64,000 nt of DNA from Chytridium lagenaria (taxonomy: Eukaryota; Chytridiomycota; Chytridiomycetes; Chytridiales; Chytridiaceae). Positions 46,934-58,171 of the stretch are shown piece by piece. The DNA lies in assembly GCA_025449115.1 (NCBI GenBank), contig JAHLKC010000011.1:310001-374000 (forward strand), given 5' to 3'. The notes beneath the pieces are model-generated. The model had not been told where the DNA came from. It saw only the letters and a list, made by a program, of their open reading frames with translations, and did no database searches. Every line of letters starts with the position of its first letter. Position 1 is the stretch's first letter. Position numbers and translations under genes: made by a program.

Positions 46934-49341
46934 CTATTCGCGTTTCGTCAACTCCACATCCATGCTATCAAAGCCTCCCGTGACAAAAAACGATCGCGTA
47001 GGTTTAAACCCCTCCTTGAATTTGATCGAAAACCGTTGGAACAGGCGAATAAGCACAACCTGCACGAAAATAACAAAAAAAAAAAAAAGTTAAAAGAAAA
47101 TAGGGCGGGTTGGGGGTGAAAGTTTTAAAATGCTCTCACCTTTGCCTCCAAGTTGGCAAGTTTCATGCCAAGACCTACAACACATTTAACTTAAAAGGCA
47201 AACAAACAATACTCACATAACGTCTGTCCAGCCCCAAACGGCATATACGTCCCTTCCACCGGCACAAACCCTTCCTCAAGCCACCTCCCCGGTCTAAACA
47301 TCTTCGCATCGGTCCCCCAATACCGTTCATCCTTCATCAAAAATCGTTGATCAAGGTACACGTAAACACCCTTGGGGATTTTATACCCGCCCACCACAAT
47401 ATCGCGACCACTCACTCGTGGAAGATTGATGGTGGAGGGGTGGAGGCGGAGGGTTTCTTTGAGGACGGCGTCGAGGAATCTAGTTCAAATTGATGTGTTA
47501 GTGAAAGGTAGTATTTTTTGGGGGGATTACTTGAAATCGCGGAGGTCGTCGAAGGATGGGGTGCCGTTGGAGCCGATGAGATCGTCGATTTCGGTAAGGA
47601 GCGTTTGGGTTTCGAGGGGATGGGTTGAGAGGAGGTACACAGCGGCGGTGAGAGCATGAGCCGTAGTCCTACGCGTGAATGCATAAGCGAAACATTTGCA
47701 AAAACATTTAACGACGAATAAAGCCACCGAACCCCACCAACCCCCCCAAAGAGAACAGAAAATTACAAAACCACGAAAAAGCAAAACTCAAACAATCCTT
47801 AAAGAAAAGCAGGAAGAAATTGAAACTAAGAAGGATCAAATTAAGAAAAATCTCAACTCATGTCCTGCAAACAATATCCCCATCAATTCACTCCTCATCT
47901 CATCTTCCGTCACTGTTCCAGCATCTACAGCCTCCAACATAAGGTCAAGAAGATCACGTCGTTCGTCTCGTGCTTGTTTCTCCGCCATCGCGATGCGCCG
48001 GGCATCTACAAAAGTGTCTATCAAAGCGTAGAGTTTTTTGCGGTACAAGTCGGATTTTTCAAGGCCCTGAGGGGTTGGCGGGGGGAAGGGAGTGAGGGAG
48101 CAGTGTCAAACAATAGCAGGGCAATATAATCAACAAAAAAGAAGCGGAAAAGATTGAAAATAAAAAAAAGAATACAAAAGAAACGCGAAAGAATAAGCGA
48201 AAAAGAAATTAAAAGGAACGCGAAAAAATAAGCCAAAAAGCTGTGATATCTGGGTCGACCACGTTAGTTTAAGAGGCAAAAAAAGGAAATAAGAAAGAAA
48301 ACATACAACTCCCGCCGCACTCCACAACCACCTCGGAATCCCCGACCGTTTCAACACCATATCCGTCATAACCCTAAAATCACCAATAACACTCTTTCCA
48401 TCATCCCCAGCCTCCTTCAAGCACATTCCAAAATCACTGCTAAACAGCATATGACCAATCACATCCAGCGTGACGCATGTGAACGCCTAATAAAGATTTA
48501 AGTGAGTTGTGTGTGCGGGAGAGGGGATTCTTGTTACATCTCGAAGCTCAGCGGAGAAGGGTTGTGAGTGGGTCACGTAGTGGTCTAGAAGTCGGTCGAT
48601 GACTTTCAAGGATACTTTAAAACCGTAGCGGAGGTGGAGAGGGGTGAAACCTTGGCTAAGGATGCGGCGATGAGGTCTCCAACGGTGGTCGGCGCTGGAG
48701 AGTGGGGTTGGTCAGGTTAGGAGGTGTGGAGAGAACTTACCTTGGAAGCACAACCAAAGCCTTTTGTTTTCAAGTATCAAAACGTCGTCAACACCATGCA
48801 CGAAGAACGAATGACTTACAGAGTCAAAGATCCCTCTACAGATGTTATAAAAAAAGGCATATAAACATGAAATAATAACACTTACTCTGCTACATCCAAA
48901 AAAGCTCTTCCTCTAAAATGAAAAAGTAAATGGCAAACTTGAGAACCCTGAGCACCAGTAAACCGTTATTACCACCCACCTCGGCGCATTCACAACATCC
49001 GCGCTCAACTTCACAATCTCCTTCACATCTGACACCAACAAAAACTCGGCAACCGGGCTCCAAGCATAAACCACATCCCCATGTCGTTCATGCATCAACT
49101 CAAACCATTCATCAATATGGTTTTCCTGGGAATATCTGGGTGGGGGTTAGAGAAATGAGGCGGGTTGTGCGGGGTGTTGTTTTTACTTGATCAAATCAGC
49201 CATGACACCGACGAGCCAGTGACCTTTGGGACCTGGGATGATACGGCGATCGTCATGACGGGAACGTTTGTAGAAATATAGGAAGGCAGCGATGGCCGTC
49301 CCTCCCAGCGCAACCGTCACCGCAGTGTTGACGATGTTCAT
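46934..49341 (-). CDS. cytochrome P450 monooxygenase, family unassigned
   Basis: ATG 49341 gives an N-terminal membrane anchor (MNIVNTAVTVALGGTAIAAFLYFYKR), then RRIIPGPKGHWLVGVMADL and the GDVVYAWSP segment. The I-helix is split by an intron: ELMGILFAGHE then TTAHALTAAVYLLSTHP. The ExxR helix (LKETLRLHPS) and GYKIPKGVYVYLDQ follow. The heme loop is MPFGAGQTLCLGMKLANLEAK, with the Cys ligand, and the end is at 46934 after DVELTKRE. It has at least seven introns, some poorly bounded. It is a microsomal class II P450; the substrate cannot be inferred. No other secondary-metabolism gene is next to it. Confidence 0.85.
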
Positions 49342-49424
49342 TGCTGGACACTCTTGATAATCAAGCAGAATTTGAGTACAACGTCAAAATCAAATCCAGC
49401 GATAAGTAATGCAAAGCTTTCTAT

Positions 49425-50878
49425 TCATCTTTGTAAGGATGGTCCTAAGGTAAGCGCACGTTCGCCCTCTTGATCTGATGCTGGAAGGTCCCAGTGACAG
49501 AACGCGCAGCGTTGTGCTTTGAGAGGAATCTCGGAGAGGCATTTGGGACAGGGTCGTCGATCATGCAAGTCAATACGCCATTCGAAGAAGGTCTTTAAAG
49601 CTACAATAGAAAACGGTTTCATCAACTCAGAGTCTGAAAATGCATATAGCGAAGATGACAGGGATACTTACCTCGAAGAAACCAATATACACTCAACCCA
49701 ACTGCAAGAAAATTAATAGATTGATGGACAAATCGTCCATAGTTTAATGTGATGGCGCCGTCAGCAATAGCTTCCTCGATTGTTTTAAAGTTTTTGCCTT
49801 TGGTACGTCCTGGTTTTAAAACAATAAATTTGTTCGCGACGCGATCACCTTCATTAAAGAGTGTAAGAAGATTGAACTGTATCTGATTAAAAAGACTTAC
49901 CGGCTACGGCTGCGATCGGAGGAACGCTTGTAATGTTAAAAAAAGGTAATCGGATTAGAATATTGGAGATGCGGCGGGTGAGGAATCTTACAATAAATCG
50001 TTGACAAAACTTCTAACGACCTCTTGAAAAGCTCTACCAACAATGACTCCAACCTAACGAGTTATTTGCCATTAATGAATTAGGTGATAAGTGGATAGAA
50101 AAAGGAAACACGGAATAGACGCGTCATCACGAAAAAGAAAATACATATAATAGAAGAACAGAAATGAAAGAAATGAAATACTTTACCCCAGTCTCCAAGA
50201 CTCGCGTCTGGATCACGAACCGTTTAAACTCATGCCAGTATGCCATTGGTGTTTTTGCCGGTCCCGACTCAACCTGATCCAACAGCAAATCAATTACAGA
50301 ATTGGATCTTGGGTCCTCGGTTGCGGTGTCCCCTTTTTTAAGTCACCCACAGAGACAGATATAGCTTTCCGAGTGTCAATGGCGGCTGGTGAATCTGGAG
50401 GTGGTGAAACAAGGATGGTGGTGGAGGTAGCGGGTGACAGGGTTGTCGGACTGTCTGCAACGTTGGATATCTCATCATGGCAATCTCGAAAGAGGCGATG
50501 CCTGCGGTGGAGTTGTAGATGGTGATTTGGCTCTGTGCAAGGTGTGGGTGGTTTTAGGGTAAGGGAATGGGCATGGGCATTGTGAATGACGGAGGATGGA
50601 TGCTTCGAGATGGATGGGGAAGCAGAAATCTTTCTTTGGGGTGAAGAGACCTTTGTGCCTGACGGGTCGATGGATACTTTTGGTGAATTGTTTTCGTTAG
50701 CTGACGGGTCGATGGATAGTTTTGGTGAATTGTTTTCGTTGGCTGTAGACTGAGATGCTGGAGTGAAATCCGGTTTGGGAGTCAACGGGGCTCCATTGTG
50801 TTGACTGCGGTGGTGATGATGCTGATGGTTGTCGACGTCATTGTCAAGTAATCTTTGTAAAACTCGGAGAAACTGCAT
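49425..50878 (-). CDS. mscL: MscL-type large-conductance mechanosensitive channel with zinc-ribbon tail
   Basis: MscL is a tension-gated pore that releases osmolytes on hypo-osmotic shock. ATG 50878 opens a 200-residue hydrophilic extension (MQFLRVLQRLLDNDVDN, a His run, then a 14-residue NENNSPK(L/V)SIDPS duplicate). A one-base change at C4T6 (50330-50339) leads into the channel: PMAYWHEFKRFVIQTRVLETG, VGRAFQEVVRSFVNDLL (MscL TM1 N-helix and pore pattern), then NYGRFVHQSINFLAVGLSVYWFLR (the TM2 layout NYG.F....I.F). The C-terminus is RRPCPKCLSEIPLKAQRCAFCHWDL, a CxxC-x11-CxxC zinc ribbon also found on many bacterial MscL proteins. The membrane (plasma or organelle) is not evident. The exons are short; coordinates of internal joints are approximate. 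Confidence 0.8.
50658..50745 (-). repeat. 42-bp tandem duplication in the MscL-like gene
   Basis: Two near-identical in-frame copies (GACGGGTCGATGGATA.TTTTGG...) encode the 14-residue unit ANENNSPKxSIDPS. They differ at two or three bases, so the duplication is recent. Confidence 0.85.
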
Positions 50879-51582
50879 CCTCTGCAGTCTCAAAGGTTAG
50901 ATTGATGCCTATTTTCAAGAAACCCCTTTCTGCAAATACTGCCTTTAACAGATAGGGTAGTGTTGTAGGATAGCTTATATAATTTTTTTTATGTAAATAA
51001 ATATAAAAAGGATGAAATGGTCGTCGCTGTGTGTTTTCACTTTACTCTTTTATCCCCACCCAACCCATGGACTAGGTTTGAGCAGCATTGGTGCTGGATC
51101 CGAAGGGGACTGTCAACCGGGAGATGGCCATCTCTAGGTTGGAGCTAGAAAGTTCCTGGGGGTGGTTATCCAGATATCTTCACCCCACCTCCACTCATCC
51201 ACGTTACCCTTACACTAGCCTCGACACATGTAGTGATTACCGGGAGTTTAATACTGTTGCTTAAAGCCCCTTAACCTATTTATAGATATGTATGCATCTT
51301 TTGTTATCGTAAAAGTAAGGAAATATGTGATGTGGATCCATCCCTCCTTTATAGCTTCAACTAGGGGTTAGAGACAAGCTCTATTGATGACATTATTGAA
51401 GACAGTGTATGCATGTAATACCCTTGAAAGCTGTATGAAGAGTACTATAATTACCTTGAGCTTCGGTGGGAAAACTATCCTTGTATCAAAATCAATGAAC
51501 AAATAAGTGTTTAATATTTGGAATCAAGTGATTTATGGGATGTTGAACTATGCAAGGACAGATAATAATAAGAAAGTGAATA
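50879..51582. other. boundary between gene-dense and repeat-rich DNA; no gene seen
   Basis: About 700 bp of AT-rich sequence with a GC-richer insert at 51060-51260 whose borders look abrupt. No open frame of note. It may be the edge of the mobile-element block. Confidence 0.4.
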
Positions 51583-52500
51583 TTGTTATCCAGTCAACAA
51601 TTACAGAATTGTAGAAATATATATTATTCCTTTGTAGACAATCGACTCTCAATATTCCCTTTTTTGAATCGTGCTGTTATTTCGCAAATTCGAGCAGAGC
51701 TTCATTTCGCTGTTATCCTTATATTCTGTGAACCTTCGTCAGTGGCACGTCTTTGGAATGACTCTAAATCATTCATGGTCGACGATTTCACGAGAAATGG
51801 TATAACTAGAGAAGACCTTCGAGATCAAGCAGTTCTACAACACGTTAATAAGATACTAGAGAATCATTCCAAATCTGTTCGAGATTACGATCTTCCAGAA
51901 TTACAAGTAACAGAAGATATTACACGTATGCCGAATATTATAACGGATGGGATGAATCTTGACATTCCTGAACCATTTCCGCAAGGTCCTATTTGAATAC
52001 CAATCAACAATAGTATTCAACAAAGTCATGGACGCCATCACTGAAAGAACAGGTCAAATGATCTTTTTAGATGGTCCAGGAGGATCTGGAAAGACTCTCT
52101 TATGTTGTTGCCTTCTCGCACATGTTCGATCTACAGGTCGTCTCGCACTTGCTACGGCTTCTTCCGGTATCGCGGCTATTAACATGATTGGGGGTCAAAC
52201 GGCACATTCCCGTTTCAAAATTCCTTTAGATATTACTTCTTTGTCTAATCTTCCGGCTTACCATTCATCTTACGACGAAAACAATTTCCCATACAACCCG
52301 CTTACTCATTTATTATAAACAAATCGTAAGGTAAAAATCAAATTAAATGTAAATAAATATTTTTTTAAAATAGGGGAAACGATTCCAACAAATAGGAATA
52401 TATCTACCAGAACCAGTTTTTGTCCACAGCCAACTGTGTGTTGCATTATCTCGAGCTCGCGATGCTTCCAATATTAAAATATTGACGGTATCCAAAGGTT
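51583..52500 (+). pseudogene. Helitron RepHel helicase remnant (internally deleted)
   Basis: Helitrons are rolling-circle transposons with a Pif1-like helicase. The first frame has FAVILIFCEPSSVARLWNDSK and FMVDDFTRNGITREDLRDQA, the conserved stretch before the helicase. It stops at 51994, and the next frame carries the Walker A box IFLDGPGGSGKTLL (52064-52105) and ATASSGIAAINMIGGQTAHSRFK (motif Ia). It stops at 52316. At 52385-52497 a separate piece reads GIYLPEPVFVHSQLCVALSRARDAS, the motif VI end of Pif1 helicases. Motifs II-V are missing, so this is a deleted, non-functional copy. No Rep nuclease or Helitron termini were identified. Confidence 0.8.
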
Positions 52501-53700
52501 GAACCCCAAGTTTGAAATGTTGTATATACGGAAACGTTGCATTAATTACAAATAAAAATCTATTGCATAAAAACCATTCTGCCTGATCTTCTACTTACTA
52601 AAGAAAACCAACCACATAATATCACAAGACTTATGTGTACCACTGGGAAACAACACTTAATGAACATCTCCGTAGTTGCTTATAATCTTTAAAAAAATGT
52701 TCAACATGGAAAAACCAACCACACCTACTCCTCTCCCTAAAAATACCCCACAGAAAAGAGTTATAAAAATACCATGGATGATCCTGCACCGCGAAATCCA
52801 ACGAAGATGTCACATCCAAGAGACCAAAAGTAGAAGAAATTGAAATCGCAAAAAAAAAACTCGGCGCCATCGCAAAAGCTCCCAAAACATCCTGCAAAAA
52901 CTTTGCAGTTTCCCATGTATAAAACCTTACCCAAAAACTCCTCACTCTTTATAAACATACTCCACAAACCACCTCCATAATTGCACCTCAACTCAATCCA
53001 ACGTTGTCAGGAGACAACGTAACCTTACACAACAAACCTCTCACCTTTTCCTTTAACCGAGCCGCTTTGCAGGATATGGTCAAAAATATTACATCCTTCT
53101 TCAACCCACATCCGGGCATTTCAAGGTCATAGAATCACTTGCGGCTTCTCTAAATATAGCCCTGCCCAAATCTCCCCACGGAATCACAATTACGCAATTG
53201 GTAAAAAACCAATACCAGAGAACCAATCCAGTAAGTCATCATACTTTTCGAATAACTAACCTCAGTCAGACACCACGTACAACGCTACAACAAAGGACTT
53301 CTTCATAAAACCATCAGCAGTTTCCAAAACCAATCAACAAACCTACCCCAACAAGGCAACTTACTCATGGTACCTACCACTAACAAAAGAGGAAGATCGA
53401 AAGATGGAAAAGAAAGCCTCTACTTTAACCTCACAGACCACTGCTTCCTCTTGGCCGAAGGAGACCATCACAACACCAAATATGACTCTTCAGGATCTGA
53501 TTTTTAAACCTTGCCCCCCCCCCAACCTCTCTTTGCGCGTCGCTGTAATCATATAACCCCCCCACCCCCCCCCCCCCCCCTCCCCCTAAAAAAATTTTGT
53601 TTAAAAAAGAAAAGAAAGCAAATTGCAAAGCTTATCCAATACAACCCCCAACACCAAGAGAGAACTTCCTATATATTTATCGGCAGTGAAGCGCAGGCCT
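52501..53700. other. unassigned sequence with C homopolymer tracts
   Basis: No convincing gene. Weak protein-like readings on the + strand (52990-53230 and 53290-53480) may be worn transposon coding sequence. C runs lie at 53513-53523 and 53565-53580. Confidence 0.35.
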
Positions 53701-54480
53701 GTCTCCTAGAATATTATATGTTTGATGATGTGTTGACCTACAAATCCCTCACCCTGCTCACTCTGCCATCTGCCCCAAAAAGAATAATTTCTGTACCAAA
53801 CAGAATGTAGTATAGTATGCAAATTGTAATTCCGCCTGCCATGGCTCTTGCACACAAAGATTCTTCCTGTCAATAAGCCCCATTTCTTATACACCAAGGG
53901 CTTGCGTTGTTCCACCACAATGGCCCAACGTCTTTGCTGTGACAATGATGGCCATACTATCCTAGCACCATTAACTTTCAAAGTGCCACACTGAGGCCCA
54001 TCTCCGCCTTTTCAAGTTGTCCTGGAGAGGGTAGCAGGTGATATCGGAAAAGTTCACTTAGTGTTTTTTCTTCAGCTTGCGTACAACTAAAATGCAATAT
54101 TAAGAGCAAAGCATAAGCTTATTGATTAATCTAAGCAATTAAAAAATAGTGGAGCAAACTTAAAACAACTAGCTAGCCTTCCGCAAAGCCTGGCACCAGA
54201 TTGCACTAACCCCATTACACTCAATGTTAGTAGAGTAGTATGAATTTACGGTGTGAGAGTTCTAATTTGGTTAATTCAGCAATGCTGATGAATAAATGGC
54301 CACTAGCACTAAAAGAGTTCTGCAGAAGTGCTTACACAATTTTGGGCAGCACATTGTGGTATAGGTACCAGTTCAGAATCTTGAATAGCAATACTATTCT
54401 TTTTAGTTCAGTAACCAGAATGAATATCTACCATAGCAGTATACAACATTAAATAAACTTTTTATGTCAATATTGCACTG
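53701..54480. repeat. diverged repeat, copy related to about 56400-56640
   Basis: The stretch at 53820-54010 (GCCTGCCATGGCTCTTG..., CTGTCAATAA..., GTTGTTCCACC..., GATGGCCA...) lines up by eye with 56450-56640 in the same orientation at roughly two-thirds identity. A further piece (54070-54200) resembles 57620-57780. The type of element is not recognised. Confidence 0.4.
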
Positions 54481-54961
54481 TGAACCTTCAGATGCTGCTA
54501 AAGCTTCTGTTTCAATGATGGCATGCTCATTACTTGTTCAACACATTGACACATGATTTTGTTGGATCTTGCTCAGATCCGTCATGAGTTCATGCTTTGA
54601 TACTTTGGGAAGCACTCAAAATAAGCCAATGAACTTTACTTCCAAGGCATACAAACCGCATGCTGACATGTGGAAAGGAAATGAGCAAAATTCATTCTTA
54701 AAAAGCATCCTTGAGGGACCTCCCTAGTAATCTAGTGGATTTCAGGACCAATTATCTGCTATAAGCATTGTGTAAATAGGAGATGAAGAAAGATTTTCAA
54801 AAGTTCTAACTCCAATGGATGCGTTCCAAAATTTGTTCCACCAAAACAAATGGTTTATTATGGTCAAAATTTCTGTTGAGACCAAAAAATGTTCCAACAG
54901 AATCACAATTTGTTTCACAGCAGATTTTTTTTTTTTTTTCACGTCTTAAATCAATATTATA

Positions 54962-55330
54962 ATGATATCCAATCCAACCATTGTACCTCAGTCAATTGAC
55001 ATCCCCTCCCTTGATGATGATACTACTAATTGCATCCAGCAGTGCTGTGACCAACAGCAACCAAATCTCTCGAAAAGCAGGTGTCATGAGATCAACAAAG
55101 AAATCAGGACCACAGAGGTGAACGTAAATCTACTCAACTTTCTACAAATAATTAAAAAATACATAAAGGGGAATCAAATAACAGCAGGCATCTCGACCAA
55201 CGTGGCAGCATGCCTTAAGTTGGCATACCATGTTGACCGCCCTTCCTTCTATACAAACGTCTCTTGTATCTATAGGGAAGAACTATGAAAAACCCTGCTA
55301 GGGATAAGAATGGAACGGGAACAAAGAAAC
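54962..55330 (+). repeat. repeat with short ORF, left arm of an inverted pair
   Basis: An ATG-initiated 108-codon frame (54962-55288) contains TTEVNVNLLNFLQIIKKYIKGN, VAACLKLAYHVDRPSFYTN. The stretch from about 55110 to 55325 recurs in reverse orientation at about 56750-56985. Both the protein-like reading and the bases after its stop (AATGGAACGGGAA) are shared. No domain is recognised. Confidence 0.55.
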
Positions 55331-55369
55331 AATACTAATGGACTGGTTCTAGCTTGCAAGACTTGTTTG

Positions 55370-55612
55370 TGATGCAGATGGCAAGGTAGTCAGAGACGGA
55401 TAGGATCCGGGAAGATAGGAGGGATCAAGTTCAGAGGGAGAAGGAGGAGCGCGAGAAAGAGAGGAGGGATCAGGAGAGGATGGAATGAATTGAAGAGAGG
55501 AAAGAAAAGTGCAAAGCAGTAGAAAGGTGGAGGAAAGACTTGATGGCGTTGGCCACTTTGTTGGTGGGATAGTGGTTAAAGGACTTAAAAATGGTGATAG
55601 GGCTGAAGGCGG
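55370..55612 (+). pseudogene. degenerate charged coiled-coil coding relic
   Basis: The + strand reads REKERRDQERM, then IEERKEKCKAVERWRKDLMALATLLVG with scattered stops. Charged Glu/Arg repeat proteins of this type are common in repetitive fungal DNA. No intact frame remains. Confidence 0.3.
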
Positions 55613-55899
55613 TCTGTAGTGGCTAACATCTATCAATAGTGTATGGGTATATTTGCGCATTTTGCACGTCTCGTTTTTCTCCTTTTATGTTCTCAGTGTT
55701 TCTTTATTTGGGGATTTTTTTCATGTGCTTTCTGTTCTCCAATGTTCGGTTTTTTGTGTATCTTCGAGTACTCATTTCACATTTTTGAGTGCTTTCTGCT
55801 TGGTCTCAGCTCTGATTTTACTTTTCTTTTATACACATTTGTACTAAAATAAAGATACAGCATATATGCTGCATTAATGATTTATTATTTTAAGGCAGC

Positions 55900-56740
55900 A
55901 TACACATAGAGAAGCTACTAATACACATGGAAGACATTACTAATTTGGGACACCTCCAGAGTTCTTACACGGTAGCTATAGAGCCTGAAACAATTCAATA
56001 ACCTAACGCGTCGGATTGAAGGATTGAATGGAAAGGGTGTCTTTAATTGCCTTCAAACCTTTGGCACCGCCTGCATACCCCATTCTGCAGCTAGACAAAC
56101 TGATGTTATTGCATTGCTCTGTGCTTGCACAGTGGGCCTTAACCTGTCAGGGAAGACCCACTTGAAATCTCCTTCTTTTAAAGGCGTCACTATTCTAATA
56201 GTCAAGGGACCACAGACAAGGAAGGCGGAGTTAGCTTATACACCATGATCCATTAGATTGAACTTTAGATTAATGAGCTTGGCCTGCATCTCACTGATTG
56301 ATAGTCAGCAAATAATATACTTTAAGCATTGCTCATATCCCCGTCATTCCAAGATCCTGGGCAGTTATGCTTAACATCAGCAATAAAGCCATCCGCTCTA
56401 GAAACAATAATCCCTGTTACCAATACAGAGTGCAGCCAGCTGTTGTAGTACGCATTTTGTAAGTTGGCCCGCTATGGTTCTTGAAGAAGATTTTTTTCTG
56501 TCAACAATACAACAATTCTGGCGTACCAGTCCCTCGTGCTGTTCCACCTTCATTGCCCAAGACTTTTGCTGACCGAAAGATGGCCAGAAAACCGAGCTGC
56601 ATGCGCTTTTCCAAGGGAAACACTGAGGCTTGACTAAGGATTTTTGAGAGCGTGGCCGGCGGAAAACAGAACAACGTGTGTGAGATTATTGGATAACCTC
56701 ACCAAGAGGCATGAATGCGTTGCTTATATAGACATCGCGC
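55900..56740. other. unassigned repeat-rich sequence
   Basis: No gene supported. It includes the second copy of the diverged repeat (56400-56640, see 53701-54480). Short open frames have no protein signature. Confidence 0.35.
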
Positions 56741-56749
56741 CATTATCCT

Positions 56750-57049
56750 TTTTCCCTTTTTCCCGTTCCATTCTTTTCCCTCTTGGGGTTTTTAATAGAT
56801 TTTCCCATAGATACGAGATAGGTTTTTATAGAAGTAAGGGAGATTAACGTGGTATGCCAACTTATGACATGCTACCACGTTGGTCAAGATGCCTGTTGTT
56901 GTTATTTTATTCCCCTTTATGTATTGTTTTATTATTGGTAGAAAGTTGAATAAATTTACGTGCACCTCTGTAGTCCTGGATGGATCCCACCCATACATCC
57001 AGGCATGGCTGCCCTTGGGCCATGCTTTCTTCCTTCTTCTGTTATTCAA
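56750..57049 (-). repeat. repeat with short ORF, right arm of an inverted pair
   Basis: On the minus strand RTTEVHVNLFNFLPIIKQYIKGN and NVVACHKLAYHVNLPYFYKN match the reading at 55120-55288, with the same downstream bases. The arms are about 1.4 kb apart. Relative to the left arm this copy carries a three-base insertion (TTT for one T codon) and scattered substitutions. Confidence 0.55.
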
Positions 57050-58022
57050 TATTGTGTTATTTAGTTGTACCTGCGGGTGCTCGGGATTACGCCGTTGGGG
57101 GAGACTACACCTTGAACCAAGACACTTGAGACTACGAACTGAGCCATGGATAGACGCCTCTGTGGCATGATTCCTTTAAAGGTTAAGGTAGTATAACCAC
57201 CTCTGTTCTTTTCTTGATTGTGATGATTGGCTATCTAGCTGCCTGTGAGTGGGAATGCAACATTAGCAGGACCTTAGGTAGAAGATATCAGATGAGAACA
57301 TGTTAAAACGGCATGCGGAGATTACGAGGCCTTGTAAACTACTAGGAGCAGGATGGACTCCCTCCTTGATGACCCTTTCACTCTGGCGTGTTGGATCTCC
57401 ACCTGAGTACCTTTTTCCTTCCTTTTCCTTACTTAACTTCATTAGATTAGTTTTAGAGCAGAACCATAGCAACTTAAATCCCTGCTGTCACTAAAGTCAG
57501 AATAGGGCTTGACTCTTGATCTAAAAGTACCTACTAGACGCTAGTCTTGTCATCTATTATGTGGTTCTCTACCTTTGTATACCGGAGCTTAGCAGAGGGG
57601 GCCATAGAGAGAACTTCACACTTGCATAACGTCTCCTCTTCCGCTTTAATGCAATAAAAATGCAAGATCAATGCAACAGCAGAAGCTTTATTTAGCAGCC
57701 TAAGCATTAAGAACAAATAAATCAAATATTGTTATTGTGTAGGCCTTCTGCGACGTCCGGGGCCAGATTGTACCTTAAACTCGGATGAAAAAAGAACCAA
57801 CAAGCTTTAAAAGCCACTTCTATTCAATCCCATGACAGAAATAAAGTTCCATCATTTCCCTCCTGCAGAATGGTGAGCACTGGACTGCTACATGCTTTGG
57901 GTAAAGATCTACATCGCATTAGCATGACCCTAAGATTTACATGTACAATGATGTGATGTAATTTTGGCTCCTAATGGACTTTCTCTCCCTCATAAGGATG
58001 CAGCGAAACACTTCTTCTTACG
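57050..58022. other. unassigned sequence flanking the copia element
   Basis: No gene seen. 57620-57780 resembles 54070-54200. The copia element interrupts this region at 58023. Confidence 0.35.
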
Positions 58023-58133
58023 TGTTAACATATATACCACAGTCATCACGTGACTTTCTGTTCATGTATAAATACTCTATATGTGTCACTACAATATATT
58101 ATTACGTTCTCTTTCATATTTTACATTCTCACA
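58023..58133 (+). repeat. 5' LTR (94 bp shared with the 3' copy, probably 111 bp in full)
   Basis: Starts TGTTAACA. The part shared with the 3' copy ends at 58116. A palindromic TCACGTGA (58046-58053) and a TATAAATA box (58067-58074) look like the element's own promoter. Taking the end at ...CTCACA (58133) gives the usual TG...CA ends and places the primer-binding site directly after it. Confidence 0.75.
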
Positions 58134-58134
58134 G

Positions 58135-58153
58135 ATTAAGAGTCTGATTGCTC
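58135..58153 (+). promoter_or_regulatory. putative primer-binding site matching half-tRNA-Lys(CUU)
   Basis: ATTAAGAGTCTGATTGCTC is the complement of GAGCAATCAGACTCTTAAT. That has the D-arm end and anticodon arm of tRNA-Lys(CUU) (…GACTCTTAATC). Drosophila copia primes with a 5' tRNA half cut in the anticodon region, so this geometry is known for the superfamily. The match to this species' own tRNA is not checked. Confidence 0.6.
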
Positions 58154-58171
58154 ACTGGTCCCACACTGCTC

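Noticed and set aside
46934..50878. Secondary-metabolite cluster around the P450
   Set aside because: Neighbours are a channel and a Ser-rich protein; no synthase, transferase or transporter of a pathway is present.
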